Numbered from the stretch's first letter, positions 24,926 through 34,055 are shown. The stretch is 45,684 nt of DNA from Pseudomonas botevensis (GCF_019145475.1 NZ_JAHTKI010000033.1:1-45684), one strand, 5' to 3'. Translations and numbers: made by a program. The notes: a model not told the origin generated them from the sequence alone.

Positions 24926-25890
24926 GCCGGATCAGCATCGTCATCCCGATGTTCAACGAGGCGCGGCACATCGGCCGCACACTGCTGGCCGCGCAAAAAG
25001 CCGCACACGCGGCGAATGTCGAGTGCGAGCTGATCGTGGTCGACAACGGCTCCAGCGATGACGGGCCGCAGATCGCCCGGCAGTTCGGCGCCCGAGTGCT
25101 GAGCATGCCGGGACTGACCATCGGCGCCCTGCGCAATCGCGGCACGGCCATCGCCAGCGGTGAATGGCTGGCGTTCATCGACGCCGACATCGAGATGCCC
25201 GAAGACTGGCTGACCTCGCTGTTCAAGCTGGAGGGCGATGGCATGGCCAACGTGTTCAGCCTGGATCTGCACACCCCTGCCGCCGCCCCGTGGTACGCCA
25301 CCGCCTGGCAACGCCGCACCCTGCGTCCGGTGACCCAGGCCACTCACATTGTCGGCTGGCTGCCCAGCGCCAACTTGTTGATGCGCCGGCGCTGGTTCGA
25401 CAAGGTCGGCGGTTTCAACGAAACCCTGCGCACCGGCGAAGACAAGGAGTTCACCCTGCGTCTGCGCGAGCACGGCGCACGCTTGCTCTCGGCCAACAAG
25501 AGCGTGGCCCTGCACTGGGGTTACGAAATGAACTGGCGCGAATGGATGGGCAAGGAAATGTGGCGCCAGGGCAGTCATCTGCAACTGCTGCGCAGCCACG
25601 GTTTCAGTCTGCGGTTACTGCGTTTTCCACTGTTGTCGCTGGCGGCGTGGGTGCTGGATCTGCTGGCGATATCCGCGCTGCTCAACGGTTTTCCCCATCA
25701 CGCGGCGATCATGGTCGCAATGACGCTGCTGCCAGCCCTGGTATTGAGCGTGCGTCAGAGCCGCCGGCAACACAGTCTCGGCCTGACCCTGCAACTGTGG
25801 GGCCTGCATTGGGTGCGCCTGCACCTGGCCGGCGCCGCGTTCATTCTCAGTCTGTGTCATCGCAACGCCAGGAGGCCTGCCCGTGGCTGA
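24922..25890 (+). CDS. Glycosyltransferase family 2 with C-terminal membrane region
   Basis: 322 residues from the ATG at 24922, four bases inside the polymerase gene; a longer open frame extends upstream but only as a shadow. The GT-A fold shows in SRISIVIPMFNEARHIGRTL, LIVVDNGSSDDGPQIARQFG, NRGTAIASGEWLAFIDADIE (DxD-like) and GFNETLRTGEDKEFTLRLRE, the ED acceptor-site motif. Two or three hydrophobic segments after residue 225 tether it to the inner membrane. It probably adds a sugar to the undecaprenyl-linked repeat unit. It overlaps the next gene by eight bases. The substrate is not known. Confidence 0.9.
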   Translation: MSRISIVIPMFNEARHIGRTLLAAQKAAHAANVECELIVVDNGSSDDGPQIARQFGARVLSMPGLTIGALRNRGTAIASGEWLAFIDADIEMPEDWLTSLFKLEGDGMANVFSLDLHTPAAAPWYATAWQRRTLRPVTQATHIVGWLPSANLLMRRRWFDKVGGFNETLRTGEDKEFTLRLREHGARLLSANKSVALHWGYEMNWREWMGKEMWRQGSHLQLLRSHGFSLRLLRFPLLSLAAWVLDLLAISALLNGFPHHAAIMVAMTLLPALVLSVRQSRRQHSLGLTLQLWGLHWVRLHLAGAAFILSLCHRNARRPARG

Positions 25891-27019
25891 ATTCATTTTT
25901 TGGCTGTGCCTGCTGCTGCCGGTCTACGCCTACCTCGGTTACCCACTGCTGCTGAGCCTGCTGGCGCCGCTGTTCCCAGCCTCGCGCCACACCCAGGCCG
26001 CGCCGCTGAACATCAGCATCGTGATCGCCGCGCACAACGAGGCGCGGCATATCGAGCTCAAGCTGCGCACGTTGCTGGCCCAGGATTACCAACCCGCCAG
26101 CCTGCAAATCATTCTGGCCAGCGACGGCAGCACCGACGACACCGTGGCCTGTGCCCGCACAGTCGTCGACCCACGAATCACCGTGCTCGACCTGCCGCGC
26201 CAGGGCAAGGCCGCCACCCTGAACGCCGGCGTGGCGCTCAGCAGCGGCGACATCCTGGTGTTCACCGATGCCGACAACCAATGGTCGCGCGACACCCTCG
26301 GCCACTTGCTCGCGCCGCTGAGCGATCCACGGGTCGGCGCCTGCGCCGGGCATATGGTGATTCCGGTCACCGGCGGCGGCTTGAGCGTCGGCGACAGCCT
26401 GTATCGGCATTACGAAGGCTGGTTGCGCCGGGTCGAGAATCGCACCGGCTGCATGGTGTCCGCCGATGGCGCGTTGCTCGCCCTGCGCCGCGAGCTGTTC
26501 GAGAACGTGCCGGCAGAGGTCAACGACGACTTCTTCATCAGTACCTGCGCACCGGCGAAGTTCAAACGGATCGTCTACGTGCCCGATGCCCAAGTGATTG
26601 ATCACGGCGTCGATGACGCGGACAAGCAATTCCGTCGTCGTCAGCGGGTCACCGTCGGCGGCCTGCAAAGCCTGGCCCAGCGCCGCGAGCTGCTCAATCC
26701 GCTGAAGCATGGTCTGTATTCCATCGCCCTGATCAGCCACAAACTGATCCGCCGCCTCGCGCCGGTGCTGCTGCTGCCGCTGTTGCTGAGCAACTTCTGG
26801 CTGTGGGACGACCACGGTTTTTATCGCCTGAGCCTGATCGCGCAACTGCTCGGTTACGCCATCGCGATTGTCGGTCTGCTGGATTCGCAACACCGCTTAC
26901 CCAAACCGTTCCGCCTCGCGGCATTCCTGCTGGTGACCCTGGCAGGCATGAGCATCGGCCTGTGGCAATTCCTGCGCGGCCAGCGTTACGCCCAGTGGAA
27001 CCCTGAACAGAACCGTTGA
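25883..27019 (+). CDS. Membrane-anchored glycosyltransferase family 2
   Basis: 378 residues from a GTG at 25883 with a perfect AGGAGG seven bases upstream, which decides the start. An N-terminal helix (WLCLLLPVYAYLGYPLLLSL) precedes the GT2 domain: ISIVIAAHNEARHIELKLRT, ASDGSTDDTV, FTDADNQWSRD, VNDDFF (catalytic-base Asp pair) and QFRRRQRVTVGG, in the place of the Q/RxxRW motif of processive enzymes. Three C-terminal hydrophobic segments follow from about 295. This layout resembles BcsA/HasA-like or IcaA-like enzymes but lacks a full QxxRW, so single-sugar transfer is more likely. Third of the operon's glycosyltransferases. Confidence 0.9.
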   Translation: MAEFIFWLCLLLPVYAYLGYPLLLSLLAPLFPASRHTQAAPLNISIVIAAHNEARHIELKLRTLLAQDYQPASLQIILASDGSTDDTVACARTVVDPRITVLDLPRQGKAATLNAGVALSSGDILVFTDADNQWSRDTLGHLLAPLSDPRVGACAGHMVIPVTGGGLSVGDSLYRHYEGWLRRVENRTGCMVSADGALLALRRELFENVPAEVNDDFFISTCAPAKFKRIVYVPDAQVIDHGVDDADKQFRRRQRVTVGGLQSLAQRRELLNPLKHGLYSIALISHKLIRRLAPVLLLPLLLSNFWLWDDHGFYRLSLIAQLLGYAIAIVGLLDSQHRLPKPFRLAAFLLVTLAGMSIGLWQFLRGQRYAQWNPEQNR

Positions 27020-27034
27020 GAGAGGGACAGCGCC

Positions 27035-28036
27035 ATGGCGATCAAACAACTGATAAAACGCACCAGTGGCTGGCTCTATCTCAACTCGTCCGTGGGGCGA
27101 AACCAGTTGCACGGCGCCGGGGTGATCCTGATGCTCCACCGCGTGTTGTCCAACGACCGCGCCGCCGACCTGCCGCACCGCAACGAACTGTGCGTCGGGC
27201 CGAAAGCCTTCGAGCATCTGCTGGTGTGGCTGCGTCGGCATTTCGATTGCGTGCCGCTGATGGAAATCCTCCAGCCCAACGCCCTGCGCACCGAACGCCC
27301 GCAAGTGGCGCTGACCTTCGACGATGGCTGGCGCGACAACGCGGTCAACGCCTTCCCGCTGCTGCAAAAGCATCAGGTGCCGGCGAGCATTTTTCTCTCC
27401 ACCGATTTCATCGGCAGCCGCCAGCGCTTCTGGTGGGAAAGCCTGGGGGAAACCCTGTGGGGCAGCCATGGCGAAAAACCGCGCATGCACCTGATCGAGT
27501 GCCTGCACGCGATCCACCATCCGCTGCCGGTGCTGCTCGACGACATCGATGTCGACCGGCGCAGCCTGGCCCTGCTGCATTACCTGCAAAGCCTGAAAAG
27601 TCTCGAACCGCAGATGCTCGAACGCCTGACCGATGAATGCCCGCAAGATTCGCTGCCACAGGCGCTGGACTGGCATCAGGTGCGGGCGATGGAAGCTTCG
27701 GGACTGGTGCGTTTCGGGCCGCATGGCGCCAGCCACGCGATCCTCACCGGCCTCGATGACGTGCGCCTGAACGAAGAAATCAGCCGCAGTCGCGATGCCC
27801 TGCACAACAGCTGCAACCGGCCGCTGCCGGTGTACTGCTACCCCAACGGCGACAACGACGCGCGGGTGCGCGAGCAGGTCGCCAATCATGATTATCCGTT
27901 CGCACTCGGCACCGGCAGCGGCATCTATCGCGGCGGCGGCGATCCGTTGAACCTGCCGCGTTTCGGTGTCAGCCAGTACGCCGCACGTACACCGGAACTG
28001 CTGTCCTGGCGGATCTTTCGCGGGGCGCGGCCATGA
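27035..28036 (+). CDS. Polysaccharide deacetylase (NodB/CE4 fold), cytoplasmic-type
   Basis: 333 residues with GAGAGAGGGA upstream of the ATG. The CE4 motif 1 is VALTFDDGWRDNAVNAF (Asp96, Asp97). Metal ligands of motif 2 appear as GPHGASH (His229, His233), separated from motif 1 by an insertion of about 90 residues, as in exopolysaccharide-linked deacetylases. Later motifs include PVYCYPNGDNDAR. There is no signal peptide, although the N-terminus is basic (MAIKQLIKRTSGWLYL). It should remove N- or O-acetyl groups from a repeat-unit sugar, perhaps while lipid-linked on the cytoplasmic side. It overlaps the flippase gene by four bases. Confidence 0.88.
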   Translation: MAIKQLIKRTSGWLYLNSSVGRNQLHGAGVILMLHRVLSNDRAADLPHRNELCVGPKAFEHLLVWLRRHFDCVPLMEILQPNALRTERPQVALTFDDGWRDNAVNAFPLLQKHQVPASIFLSTDFIGSRQRFWWESLGETLWGSHGEKPRMHLIECLHAIHHPLPVLLDDIDVDRRSLALLHYLQSLKSLEPQMLERLTDECPQDSLPQALDWHQVRAMEASGLVRFGPHGASHAILTGLDDVRLNEEISRSRDALHNSCNRPLPVYCYPNGDNDARVREQVANHDYPFALGTGSGIYRGGGDPLNLPRFGVSQYAARTPELLSWRIFRGARP

Positions 28037-29340
28037 GTCAGGGCAGCTACCTCAGGCACCTGGCTCTGAGCATGGGCACCAAACTGGCGATGATCGCCCT
28101 GCGTTTGCTGCGCAACGTGTTGCTGGCGAGGATCCTCGGCCCCAGCGAACGCGGTCTGTTTGCCCTGCTCAGCACCTTGCCGGACCTGATCAGCGCCGCC
28201 ACCAGTGGCGGCCTGAACACGGCCGTCGGTTATCAGGCCGCCAAGCAGCGGCCGATGGGGCTGCTGCTCAGTCAGGTGCTGGTGTTCGGTTGCCTGCTGG
28301 CGGGGTTGTTGACGTTGCTGGTGGTGGCCCTGGTGCGCGAGTTCGGCACGGACCTGGACGTGACGATGCAACTCGGTCTGCTCGCCTGGCTGCTATTGCT
28401 GGCAGTGCCGCTGACCGTGCTCAAGAGCGGTCTGCTGACCTTGCACAACGCCTCCGGTGGCGTGGTCGCCTTCAATGCCTTGCGCCTGGTGGAATCCCTG
28501 GCGCCGCTGCTGCTGTTTCTGGCGTTGTTCTGGATGTGGAAAGAGGCCGCGCTGGAAGCCGCACTCATCAGTTGGCTGGCCGGCATCAGCCTGGTGGTGC
28601 TTGCCGGTTGGGTATGGCTCAAGCGGGCGCAGCCGTTGCAACTGCAATGGGATCGCGCCAGCCAGAAAGAATTGCTGCGCTACAGCGCCCGCAGCCATCC
28701 GGATCTGCTGTTCCAGCAAGTGATTCTGCGCTCCGATTACCTGTTCATCGGCGCCCTGCTCGGCAGCACCGCCCTGGGTCACTACGCGATGGCCAGCGCC
28801 GCCGCCGAACTGCTGCTGATCGTCCCGGAAGCGGTGACCACGCCGCTGATGAAACGCCTGCTGCAACAGGACGCCGGCATGGACAAACTCACGCCGCTGG
28901 CCCTGCGCCTGACCGCCACGGTGATGCTCGGCGCCTGCCTGGGCATGGCGCTGATCGGCGAATGGCTGATCGTCACCCTGTTCGGCGTCGCCTACCAACC
29001 GGCCTATCCGGCCTTGCTTGCGCTGCTGCCGGGACTCTTGGGCCTGTGCTACGCGAGCATCCTGCGCCTGGACTTGCTGGGCAAGAATCGCCCCGGCACG
29101 GTGTCGCTGTTGATGGGCCTCTCGGCCCTGCTCAACCTCGCCCTGAATGTTGTGCTGATCCCGACCTACGGCATCGTCGGCGCGGCGGCGGCCTCGTCGA
29201 TTGCCTACCTGGCGGTGACCCTGGCGATGCTGGTGCTGTATTGCCGGTTGAGCGGCGTGCCGTTCTGGCAGACCCTGATCATCCTGCCCAGTGACATCGC
29301 GCCGATGTGGCTGATGCTGCAACGCCGGAAGGCCGCATGA
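28033..29340 (+). CDS. Wzx-type oligosaccharide flippase (MOP/MATE superfamily)
   Basis: 435 residues with about 12-14 hydrophobic segments, opening SYLRHLALSMGTKLAMIALR and LLRNVLLARILGPSERGLFA, the typical first-helix pattern of polysaccharide flippases (ARxLGPxxxGxFA). Further matches are DYLFIGALLGSTALGHYAMA, where Wzx proteins have a conserved YxxA motif, and LALNVVLIPTYGIVGAAAAS. It moves the finished undecaprenyl-linked repeat across the inner membrane for the Wzy polymerase. It overlaps both neighbouring genes by four bases. Confidence 0.92.
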   Translation: MSQGSYLRHLALSMGTKLAMIALRLLRNVLLARILGPSERGLFALLSTLPDLISAATSGGLNTAVGYQAAKQRPMGLLLSQVLVFGCLLAGLLTLLVVALVREFGTDLDVTMQLGLLAWLLLLAVPLTVLKSGLLTLHNASGGVVAFNALRLVESLAPLLLFLALFWMWKEAALEAALISWLAGISLVVLAGWVWLKRAQPLQLQWDRASQKELLRYSARSHPDLLFQQVILRSDYLFIGALLGSTALGHYAMASAAAELLLIVPEAVTTPLMKRLLQQDAGMDKLTPLALRLTATVMLGACLGMALIGEWLIVTLFGVAYQPAYPALLALLPGLLGLCYASILRLDLLGKNRPGTVSLLMGLSALLNLALNVVLIPTYGIVGAAAASSIAYLAVTLAMLVLYCRLSGVPFWQTLIILPSDIAPMWLMLQRRKAA

Positions 29341-31256
29341 AACGCCTGGCCCTGCTGTTCGGTCTCGGCCTGACGCTGGACGCCTTCGCGGCGTCGATGC
29401 GCTGGGGCGACATCCGTGACGGCAGCCTGTACCTGCAAGCCGATCGCCCCGACACCGTGACCGTACGCTGGGCGCCGGCGTGGCAGGCCGATGCCAACGA
29501 AGAGCATCTGTACCTGCTTGACGGCCAGGGCAAGTTGCAGGGCGAGCGGTTGATCAAAGCCAGCGAAACCCGTGGCAGCCAGAGCTGGCCGCTGACGCCG
29601 GGCGCGGCGAGCTATCGGCTGGAGATTCCCGGCTACAGCTTTCGCAATTACCGCATCGAACACGACGCTGACACCGTCGCGCTGTTCGCCCCGGCCAAGG
29701 TGCATTTCAGCGCCGAAACCCGTAACGGCGACGAGTTGTATTTCAAGATAGCGGCGGGAGAACACGCGGTACTGGCGGGCAAGTTCCACGGCGGCGTCAG
29801 CGCCTTGCAAGCGCAGCGGGTCGGTGATGGACAACAACTGTCACTGGCGCTGAACCCCTATCGTGCCTATTGGCAGTTCGATCGGCTGGCCTTGCCGGTC
29901 AGCGAGAAAGAACAAATCTGGCGCCTGCGCCTGCAAGGCAGCGGCAAGGCTGCGTTCTGGCTCGACGGCACGGCCAACCTGTTCGCGCAGACCGCGCAGC
30001 AGCTCAAACCGCTGCGCGAAGACGACGGCCAGACCCAGCTGACCCTGCACAAGGACATCCTCGGCCCGACGCCGAACCTCGGCGTCGCCCTGCCCTATGT
30101 GATGCCGCCGCCCTCAAGCTTTGCGGTACTGGATGCACTCAAGGCACGGGCGGCCAGTTACTACAGTTTCGTCGACATCACCCAGCGCAAACCGCATTAC
30201 GAAGACGCGTTCCGGCAGCTCTATCAGGAGCGCTTCGGCATCACCCAGGACATCACGCTACTGGCCGGCAGTCAGCGCCAGGCCGACTTGCGCGCCGACA
30301 GCACCAGCAACAGCGGCCTCGACGCCTGGCTCGCCAGCACCCGCGCCCTGGGAGGCAAAGGCATTCACTACATCGGTTTCGCCGACGAACCGAATCTCAA
30401 CTACCCCGACTATGCCAATTACCAAAGCCTGTTCACCAGCATGGCCCGTCAGGTGCGCAGCGATCCGGCCAATGCCAGGGCCGGCGTACGCATCGCCATG
30501 CCCGCCAGTTCACGGCTGATCAACGGCCCGTTCGCCAGCAACGCGGCGGACAAGCGCGGCATCGATTGGGCCAGGCGCCTGCTGGCGGAATCCGGCGAAC
30601 AGATCGACGCCCTGGCGTGGCACGAATGGATGATTCGCGATCTGTTGGCAACCCGGGTCTACCGCGACAGCGTGCAGCGCGCCGCCAATCTCGTCGGGCT
30701 GGACGCCAACGGCCGCCCACGCAAGGCGTTGCTGCTGGACCAGACCAACATGTCCAGCGGCTCGAGCCTGAGCCCTTACGATCAGGAAACCCATTTCGCC
30801 TCGTTGTGGTGGGCCTCGGTAGCGATCAATGCGGCCCAGGACGGCTTGCTGGACATGCTCAACTGGTTCCAGGCAGCGGACGAACCGAATTACCCCAAGG
30901 GCATGTTCAAAGTGCTCGACGACGAGCATTTCGAGCTGAAACCAGTGGGCATGGCCCAACAGTTCATCCAGCAACATTGGCTGCACAGCGTCATGCGCCT
31001 GGAGAACGATGCGTTCGAAGTCGACGTCCTGGCCATGGCCACCGACGAGCAACGCGGCTTGCTGGGTGTCAACAAAGGCACACGCCTGCAACGGGTCGAC
31101 CTGAGCGGAGCCCACTGCCCGTTGCTCAAGGGTTCGTTGCGCTACTTCGGCGCCGACAACCGCAGTCGCGACGCACCGTTCACATGCCAGGACGGTCGCG
31201 TCAGCTTCGATTTGCCAGGGGAAACCCTGTTCGCCCTGAGCTGGATCGCCTCATGA
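29337..31256 (+). CDS. Exported clan-A (TIM-barrel) glycoside-hydrolase-like protein
   Basis: 639 residues from the ATG at 29337, four bases inside the flippase gene, with a signal peptide (MKRLALLFGLGLTLDAFA, cut near AFAAS). Residues 20-250 look beta-rich. The segment 255-550 resembles a clan GH-A barrel: GIHYIGFADEPNLNYPDYAN places Glu351 as the acid/base in a DEPN motif, then LAWHEWMIRDL (430) and KALLLDQTNMSSGSS (466-476). In GH39-like enzymes the last motif holds the nucleophile Glu (TEWN style); here that column is probably Gln469. It sits where PslG sits in psl, a periplasmic hydrolase that trims or aids polymer secretion. Hydrolysis, modification or mere binding are all possible. No specific family is certain. 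Confidence 0.75.
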   Translation: MKRLALLFGLGLTLDAFAASMRWGDIRDGSLYLQADRPDTVTVRWAPAWQADANEEHLYLLDGQGKLQGERLIKASETRGSQSWPLTPGAASYRLEIPGYSFRNYRIEHDADTVALFAPAKVHFSAETRNGDELYFKIAAGEHAVLAGKFHGGVSALQAQRVGDGQQLSLALNPYRAYWQFDRLALPVSEKEQIWRLRLQGSGKAAFWLDGTANLFAQTAQQLKPLREDDGQTQLTLHKDILGPTPNLGVALPYVMPPPSSFAVLDALKARAASYYSFVDITQRKPHYEDAFRQLYQERFGITQDITLLAGSQRQADLRADSTSNSGLDAWLASTRALGGKGIHYIGFADEPNLNYPDYANYQSLFTSMARQVRSDPANARAGVRIAMPASSRLINGPFASNAADKRGIDWARRLLAESGEQIDALAWHEWMIRDLLATRVYRDSVQRAANLVGLDANGRPRKALLLDQTNMSSGSSLSPYDQETHFASLWWASVAINAAQDGLLDMLNWFQAADEPNYPKGMFKVLDDEHFELKPVGMAQQFIQQHWLHSVMRLENDAFEVDVLAMATDEQRGLLGVNKGTRLQRVDLSGAHCPLLKGSLRYFGADNRSRDAPFTCQDGRVSFDLPGETLFALSWIAS

Positions 31257-31342
31257 CCGTCCGCCCCATGCAGTGCCGCGCCGGCATGTCGCCGCGCGTT
31301 GCATCACTCCACTCACGGCCAATGCCGTCAGGAGTCACCGAC

Positions 31343-32032
31343 ATGAGCGTCTTGAGCAAACTCAGCGAACACATTCATCAAAAAGGCCTGCGCGCCACCC
31401 TCGGCAAGGTGTGGCGGCATTACGTGTATTCCCACGAAGAATTGCTGTGGATGGAACGCGACCTGGTCAGCCCGGTGCCACCGCACAAACTGCGGCCCTA
31501 CGAGCCGCTGCGGATGGAAACCATCACCGCGCAGAACGCCGTGGCCTTCAGCAAACACTTCGGTGACCGGGTCGGGACCATGGCTGAACTGGCCAACGAA
31601 GGTCATACCGGACACATGTACCTGAACGAGGATGGCGACGCGGTGGCCTTCATCTGGGGCAGCAAGCGCGACTACCACGACCGTCATTACTACGGCTGCT
31701 GGTTCCCGGTGAAACCCGGCGAGTTCTTCGAGTTCGGCGGCGAACAGATACGCGCCTACTGGGGTTCCACGTTGTCCGTCGACTTCCAGCTGAACCTGTG
31801 GAAAGCCATGGCGGACCAGGGTTGCAACAAGGTGGTGGACGTCTGCGAGTTCCACAACATTGCGGCGCTGAAGCTGCATATCCGTATGGGTTACCACGAG
31901 CAGGGGCGGATCATGAACGTCTACCATCTGTTCGGGCACTGGCGCTTCTATCGCGAAACCCGCTACAGCGGCTCGCGCCTGGACGCGCTGCGCAAACCCT
32001 CCCCTGCACCTGTCACGGCAACGGCGGCCTGA
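31343..32032 (+). CDS. GNAT-family acetyltransferase-like protein, copy 1
   Basis: 229 residues from the ATG at 31343, with AGGAG eight bases upstream. An in-frame ATG at 31253 would overlap the hydrolase stop, but the paralogue at 34104 aligns only from here (MSVLSKLSEHIHQKGL against MSIIEKLSERIRQKGL). The C-terminal half has the GNAT acetyl-CoA region (VVDVCEFHNIAALKLHIRMG then YHEQGRIMNVYHLFG). The N-terminal half includes DRVGTMAELANEGHTGHMYL and GDAVAFIWGSKRDYHDRHYY. It is soluble with no signal peptide. It probably acylates a sugar of the repeat unit or an amino sugar precursor; the substrate is unknown. A stretch of 86 bp separates it from the hydrolase gene. Confidence 0.82.
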   Translation: MSVLSKLSEHIHQKGLRATLGKVWRHYVYSHEELLWMERDLVSPVPPHKLRPYEPLRMETITAQNAVAFSKHFGDRVGTMAELANEGHTGHMYLNEDGDAVAFIWGSKRDYHDRHYYGCWFPVKPGEFFEFGGEQIRAYWGSTLSVDFQLNLWKAMADQGCNKVVDVCEFHNIAALKLHIRMGYHEQGRIMNVYHLFGHWRFYRETRYSGSRLDALRKPSPAPVTATAA

Positions 32033-32036
32033 GCCT

Positions 32037-33227
32037 ATGGCGCGATTCGAATGGCGCACGTCCCTGTGCGCACCCGACTTCCCGGCAGCGGCCTTTGAAG
32101 CGCTGCGCCTGCGGGTGACGGACCACACGCCGTTCAACAGCCTCGGCTGGTTGCACGCGGCAGAGCAGGCGCTGGACAGCCATCAGCGCCTGCACATCCT
32201 GCTGGGCTGGGAAGCGGACGAATTGCGCCTGTGCCTACCCCTTGTCGCGAGCCGCGAACCGTTTTTCGGGATCCGCTTCAGCGTGGTCCGTCACCTGGGC
32301 TACCCTCTCGCCGATCGGCTGGCGCTGCTGTCGCAATTGAATGCGCGCGACCTGCGCCAGGCATTGGTGTTTATCCGCCAGCGGATACCCCACGCCCTGC
32401 TGCAACTCAACGAACTCTGCGAGCCTGCCAACGAACACGGCGGCCTCAACGAGTGGATGCTTCTCAGCTCGACCGGCGAGCGGCGTCTGAGTTGTCGGGC
32501 ACCGGTACACCTGCTCAGCGAGGACGACCGTCAGGAAGTGTCCGGTGATCCGCGCTACAAGCTGCGGCGCGCGCGCAAACGGATCGCCGCGTGTGGCGCT
32601 CAGGTACGACGGATCATTCCCGACGCGCACAGCATGGGGCCGTTGCTGCAGGCCATCAGCGAAGTCGAAGCGGTGAGCTGGAAAGGTGACGAAGGGGTCG
32701 GCATTTTTGCCACGCCGCGCAGCCGCCAATGGATCGAAAACGCCTTCACCGCCCTCGCCGCCCATGGCCTGGTGCGCGTAGTCACACTGGAACTCGACGG
32801 CCGGTGCATCAGCTACCGGCTCGGCCTGCTCGAACAGGGTCGCCTCTACGATTACAACCTGGCGTTCCTGCCGCAATACGCCGATCTGGGCAGCGGCCGG
32901 GTGTTGCTCGAAGAATGGATTCGCTGGGGCCTGGACGATCGCTGGCGCTGGATCGATGCCTCACGGGTCAGCCTGGAAAACTCCAGCCATCAACTGCACG
33001 AACGCATGACCGGCCAACTCGAACACTGGCGCTGGAGCTTCTACTCCTGGCGCCCGAGCGGCCTGCTGCTGGGGCTGGCGTTGCGCCTCTGGCAGCGTCT
33101 GAAACCGACTTTGCAGCAATGGCGGGCCAAACGTGTGGCCGCTCCCACGGCGGCTATTGCCAAACCGCTTCCCGGCACCATCACCACGGAGGGCGAACAT
33201 GCCTCGCCAAGTCATAGTCAACGCTGA
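32037..33227 (+). CDS. FemAB/CelD-like GNAT acyltransferase
   Basis: 396 residues starting 4 bp after the first GNAT gene. It has the split-GNAT layout of the CelD/BcsL/FemAB group: TPFNSLGWLHAAEQALDSHQ near the start, RLHILLGWEADELRLCLPLV, a central KLRRARKRIAACG stretch, and the acyl-CoA domain GLVRVVTLELDGRCISYRLG, LYDYNLAFLPQYADLGSGRV, LDDRWRWIDA. Such proteins occur in exopolysaccharide clusters and are thought to attach acyl or aminoacyl groups to sugars. No signal peptide; the C-terminal region has a hydrophobic LLLGLALRLWQRL segment that could touch the membrane. It overlaps the next gene by 29 bases. Confidence 0.82.
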   Translation: MARFEWRTSLCAPDFPAAAFEALRLRVTDHTPFNSLGWLHAAEQALDSHQRLHILLGWEADELRLCLPLVASREPFFGIRFSVVRHLGYPLADRLALLSQLNARDLRQALVFIRQRIPHALLQLNELCEPANEHGGLNEWMLLSSTGERRLSCRAPVHLLSEDDRQEVSGDPRYKLRRARKRIAACGAQVRRIIPDAHSMGPLLQAISEVEAVSWKGDEGVGIFATPRSRQWIENAFTALAAHGLVRVVTLELDGRCISYRLGLLEQGRLYDYNLAFLPQYADLGSGRVLLEEWIRWGLDDRWRWIDASRVSLENSSHQLHERMTGQLEHWRWSFYSWRPSGLLLGLALRLWQRLKPTLQQWRAKRVAAPTAAIAKPLPGTITTEGEHASPSHSQR

Positions 33228-33990
33228 CGATTTCGGCCTCAGCCCGAGTGAAAACGCGGTGATCTTCAGCGCGTTCCAGGCCGGGGTCATCAGTTCCGCC
33301 ACCGCCATGGCCAACATGCCGGCCTTCGAAGCGGCCTGCGCCATGGCCCGTCATCCGCTGCTCGAAGGGCGGATCGGCCTGCACTTCAACCTGACGTATG
33401 GTCGCCCCCTGAGCCAGGCGATTCTCGCTCGCCGCACCTTCTGCGACAGCCACGGCGTGTTCGACCTCAACCTGCCGCGCCACAGCCTGTGGCTCGGCCG
33501 CGAGGATCGCGAGGCGGTGCAGCAGGAATTGCAGGCGCAGTGGCAGCGTTGCGTCGATCATGGCGTGCGCCCCAGCCATCTGGATTCGCACCAGCATGTC
33601 CACAACATCTGGCCGATCGGCGAGATCGTCGCACGCTTCGCCGCCCATCAAGGCGTACCGGTGCGCCTGGCGCGCAATCTGGGGCAAAACCTCAGTCTGC
33701 CCAAGCGCGTGTTCAAGGGCTTGCTCAATCAGCGTCTGCAAGGATTGGCGGGGGCGACGGCGGATTACGTCTGCACCCCGGTCGACCTGCGCAACGCCCC
33801 TGCGCCGACCGACGGCGTACTGGAAATCGTTGCTCATCCAAACCAGCTCGGGGCTGATTTCGGTGATGCCTACCTCGAACCCGGAGAGTCCCTGAGCCGC
33901 GTGCTAGAGCAGCGGCTGCCGGGGGTTCCACGGGTTTCCTATGCCGATCTGAACAGGGAATTTCTGCGCGGTGCTGCCGCACTCGAGTGA
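33199..33990 (+). CDS. YdjC/ChbG/HpnK-family carbohydrate deacetylase
   Basis: 263 residues from the ATG at 33199, chosen because GGAGGG precedes it and the family begins here (MPRQVIVNADDFGLSPSENA). The metal-site motifs are NADDFG (Asp10, Asp11), GLHFNLTYGRPL, and HLDSHQHVHNIWPI. The C-terminus has VLEIVAHPNQLGADFGDAY with a further His. Members deacetylate N-acetylglucosamine-containing disaccharides (ChbG) or hopanoid sugars (HpnK). In this operon it is the second predicted deacetylase besides the NodB-type gene at 27035, suggesting two separate deacetylation steps or an amino-sugar precursor route. No signal peptide, so it is probably cytoplasmic. Confidence 0.9.
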   Translation: MPRQVIVNADDFGLSPSENAVIFSAFQAGVISSATAMANMPAFEAACAMARHPLLEGRIGLHFNLTYGRPLSQAILARRTFCDSHGVFDLNLPRHSLWLGREDREAVQQELQAQWQRCVDHGVRPSHLDSHQHVHNIWPIGEIVARFAAHQGVPVRLARNLGQNLSLPKRVFKGLLNQRLQGLAGATADYVCTPVDLRNAPAPTDGVLEIVAHPNQLGADFGDAYLEPGESLSRVLEQRLPGVPRVSYADLNREFLRGAAALE

Positions 33991-34025
33991 GTTACACAAC
34001 TTGCAATACTTTCAAAGCTGGCGCT

Positions 34026-34055
34026 TTGACATGAACTTGCAGGCTTGATCTATAC
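34026..34055 (+). promoter_or_regulatory. Candidate internal promoter (TTGACA-N18-CTATAC) before the second GNAT gene
   Basis: TTGACA at 34026-34031 and CTATAC at 34050-34055, spaced 18 bp, 48 bp before the ATG at 34104. This is the only gap over 100 bp inside the cluster. The element has the same spacing and the same -10 core as the one upstream of ugd, suggesting shared control. Confidence 0.5.

Noticed and set aside
31253..31342. Upstream ATG at 31253 as start of the first GNAT gene
   Set aside because: Although it overlaps the previous stop, the added 30 residues have no counterpart in the paralogue, and AGGAG lies before the ATG at 31343.
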